DNA of 12,678 bases. Source: JANMDR01 sp031376425 (GTDB lineage Bacteria > Pseudomonadota > Gammaproteobacteria > Burkholderiales > Usitatibacteraceae). Numbering within the stretch: the first letter of the stretch is position 1; each line of letters begins with the position of its first letter. The stretch spans positions 1-12,678 of the forward strand of contig JANMDR010000040.1 of the NCBI GenBank assembly GCA_031376425.1, given 5' to 3'. Position numbers and translations under genes: made by a program. Shown piece by piece: positions 11,400 to 12,678 of the stretch. A model generated the notes under the pieces. It was given only the letters and a program-made list of their open reading frames with translations. It was not told the DNA's origin and did not search any database.

Positions 11400-12678
11400 T
11401 TGAAGTCCACCCCAACAACGGTAGAAAAAATCTGGCTGAAATCTTATCCGGCGGGTGTGCCTGCCGAGATTGATTCGAGCGAATTTAGCTCTCTTAAAGA
11501 GATTCTTGAAATTTCGTGTGCAAAATTTGCCGACAAAAAAGCCTTTACCTGCATGGGTCGAAGTATTAGCTATCGCGAGCTTGATAAATTTACCCGTAAT
11601 TTTGCGGCGTATCTGCAGTCCAAAGGGCTTAAAAAGGGCGATCGCATGGCGATTATGCTGCCCAATATTTTGCAATATCCGGTGGTATTGTTTGGCGCCT
11701 TACGCGCTGGCATTACCGTTGTGAATACTAACCCCCTATATACGCCGCGCGAGCTGGAGCATCAGCTACATGATTCCGGCGCGATAGCGATCGTTATCTT
11801 AGAAAATATGGCCTGTACTTTGCAGGAAGTACTGCCAAAAACCAAGCTGAACCTAGTAATTACGACGCAAGTTGGCGATCTTCTCGGTTTTCCAAAATCA
11901 TTGCTCACTAACTTAGTGGTCAAGTATAAGAAAAAAATGGTGCCACCATGGAATATTAATGGTGCTGTTTCATTATGGTCGGCGCTGTCGCAAGGGGCGA
12001 ACGCCCAATACACGCCGCCCACGGTGACGCATACCGACTTAGCTTTTTTGCAGTACACCGGCGGCACTACTGGCGTGCCTAAAGGCGCAATGCTCAGTCA
12101 TGGCAATATTGTTTCAAACCTGTTGCAAACGCGCACATGGGTAGGTAAAAATTTGCGGGTGGGTGAGGAAATTGTCATTACGCCATTGCCGCTTTATCAC
12201 ATCTTCTCGCTTACCGCTAACTGCCTGACGTTTATGACATTGGGCGGTGAAAACGTGCTGATTGCCAACCCGCGCGATATCAAAGGCTTTGTTGCTGATA
12301 TGGCTAAAGTACGGTTCAGCGTTATTACGGCAGTCAATACCTTATTTAACCAGCTTGCCAACGATGATGATTTTAAGAAGCTCGATTTCTCAACCTTGCG
12401 CTTAACCATAGGTGGTGGCATGGCCGTGCAACGTGCAGTGGCCGAGCAATGGAAGGATATTACTGGTCTGCCTATCGTTGAAGCCTATGGCCTAACGGAA
12501 ACTTCCCCCGCTGCTACCGGCAATTTGCTAGATATGAAAGAATTTGCTGGTAATATTGGTTTGCCCCTGCCATCGACCATTATTACGATACGCGATGATG
12601 ATGAGAATATTTTGCCGGTAGGCTCTACTGGCGAGATTTGTATTCAAGGCCCACAAGTTATGCAAGGCTATTGGCAGC
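11400..12678 (+). CDS. fadD: Long-chain fatty acid-CoA ligase, 5' part only (runs off the window)
   Basis: FadD activates fatty acids with ATP and coenzyme A to acyl-CoA at the inner membrane, the entry to beta-oxidation and to acyl-CoA-based lipid storage. The window holds the first 426 codons with no stop; E. coli FadD is 561 residues, so about 135 are missing. The start is TTG at 11400, read as Met-Lys-Ser-Thr, with AGGAG (11389-11393) six bases ahead. No nearer ATG or GTG would keep the typical opening KIWLKSYPAGVPAEID. Visible adenylate-forming motifs are the P-loop YTGGTTGVPKGAMLSH (219-234), PLPLYHIFSLT (262-272), GGGM (338-341) and YGLTETSP (363-370), and the sequence continues into GEICIQGPQVMQGYW (411-425). 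NTNPLYTPRELEHQL (109-123) is characteristic of gammaproteobacterial FadD. Confidence 0.95.
   Translation, partial: MKSTPTTVEKIWLKSYPAGVPAEIDSSEFSSLKEILEISCAKFADKKAFTCMGRSISYRELDKFTRNFAAYLQSKGLKKGDRMAIMLPNILQYPVVLFGALRAGITVVNTNPLYTPRELEHQLHDSGAIAIVILENMACTLQEVLPKTKLNLVITTQVGDLLGFPKSLLTNLVVKYKKKMVPPWNINGAVSLWSALSQGANAQYTPPTVTHTDLAFLQYTGGTTGVPKGAMLSHGNIVSNLLQTRTWVGKNLRVGEEIVITPLPLYHIFSLTANCLTFMTLGGENVLIANPRDIKGFVADMAKVRFSVITAVNTLFNQLANDDDFKKLDFSTLRLTIGGGMAVQRAVAEQWKDITGLPIVEAYGLTETSPAATGNLLDMKEFAGNIGLPLPSTIITIRDDDENILPVGSTGEICIQGPQVMQGYWQ

Overview
The window reads as ordinary chromosome of a Gram-negative gammaproteobacterium with moderate GC. FadD, glutaryl-CoA dehydrogenase, the PhaF-type phasin and the wax-ester synthase all look like marine or freshwater gammaproteobacterial proteins. 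A Cellvibrionales-like host is plausible, but this is inference from protein style and not a database result. I see no tRNA, rRNA, CRISPR array, insertion sequence or prophage gene. Many genes lack a strong Shine-Dalgarno sequence; the acyl-CoA-binding protein, the phasin and fadD are exceptions.

Layout. Bases 1-2654 carry three minus-strand genes: a GNAT acetyltransferase of the YafP type, an acetolactate-synthase-like thiamine-diphosphate enzyme, and directly behind it a small conserved protein. A plus-strand lipoprotein of unknown function (2793-3485) is convergent with glutaryl-CoA dehydrogenase (3567-4763, minus), and a bidirectional terminator lies between them. About 650 bases without a protein gene follow (4764-5418). 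Their distal third looks like an undescribed small RNA gene: a sigma70-type promoter, five consecutive hairpins and a strong terminator within about 220 bases. Three of the hairpins share the loop sequence UGAGUG. A minus-strand group follows: wax ester synthase/diacylglycerol acyltransferase (WS/DGAT), a TIP30-like NAD(P)-binding protein, a glutathione S-transferase and a single-domain asparaginase. An acyl-CoA-binding protein is divergent from WS/DGAT. After a terminator come a minus-strand pair (a Cdd1-type helix-hairpin-helix protein and an unrecognised 153-residue protein), a phasin with an alanine/lysine-rich histone-H1-like tail, and the first 426 codons of fadD running off the right edge.

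How the genes fit together. The right half is built around acyl-CoA. FadD activates fatty acids, the acyl-CoA-binding protein can hold and deliver acyl-CoA, WS/DGAT turns it into wax ester or triacylglycerol, and the phasin coats polyhydroxyalkanoate granules. The region therefore suggests two carbon stores, neutral lipid and PHA. Glutaryl-CoA dehydrogenase adds lysine/tryptophan catabolism. The divergent intergenic regions carry short inverted repeats that could be operators.

The most interesting object is the putative structured RNA at about 5233-5420. A second, weaker candidate is the phasin 3' untranslated region, which has a CU-rich stretch that could pair with ribosome binding sites, followed by two hairpins and a U-tract.
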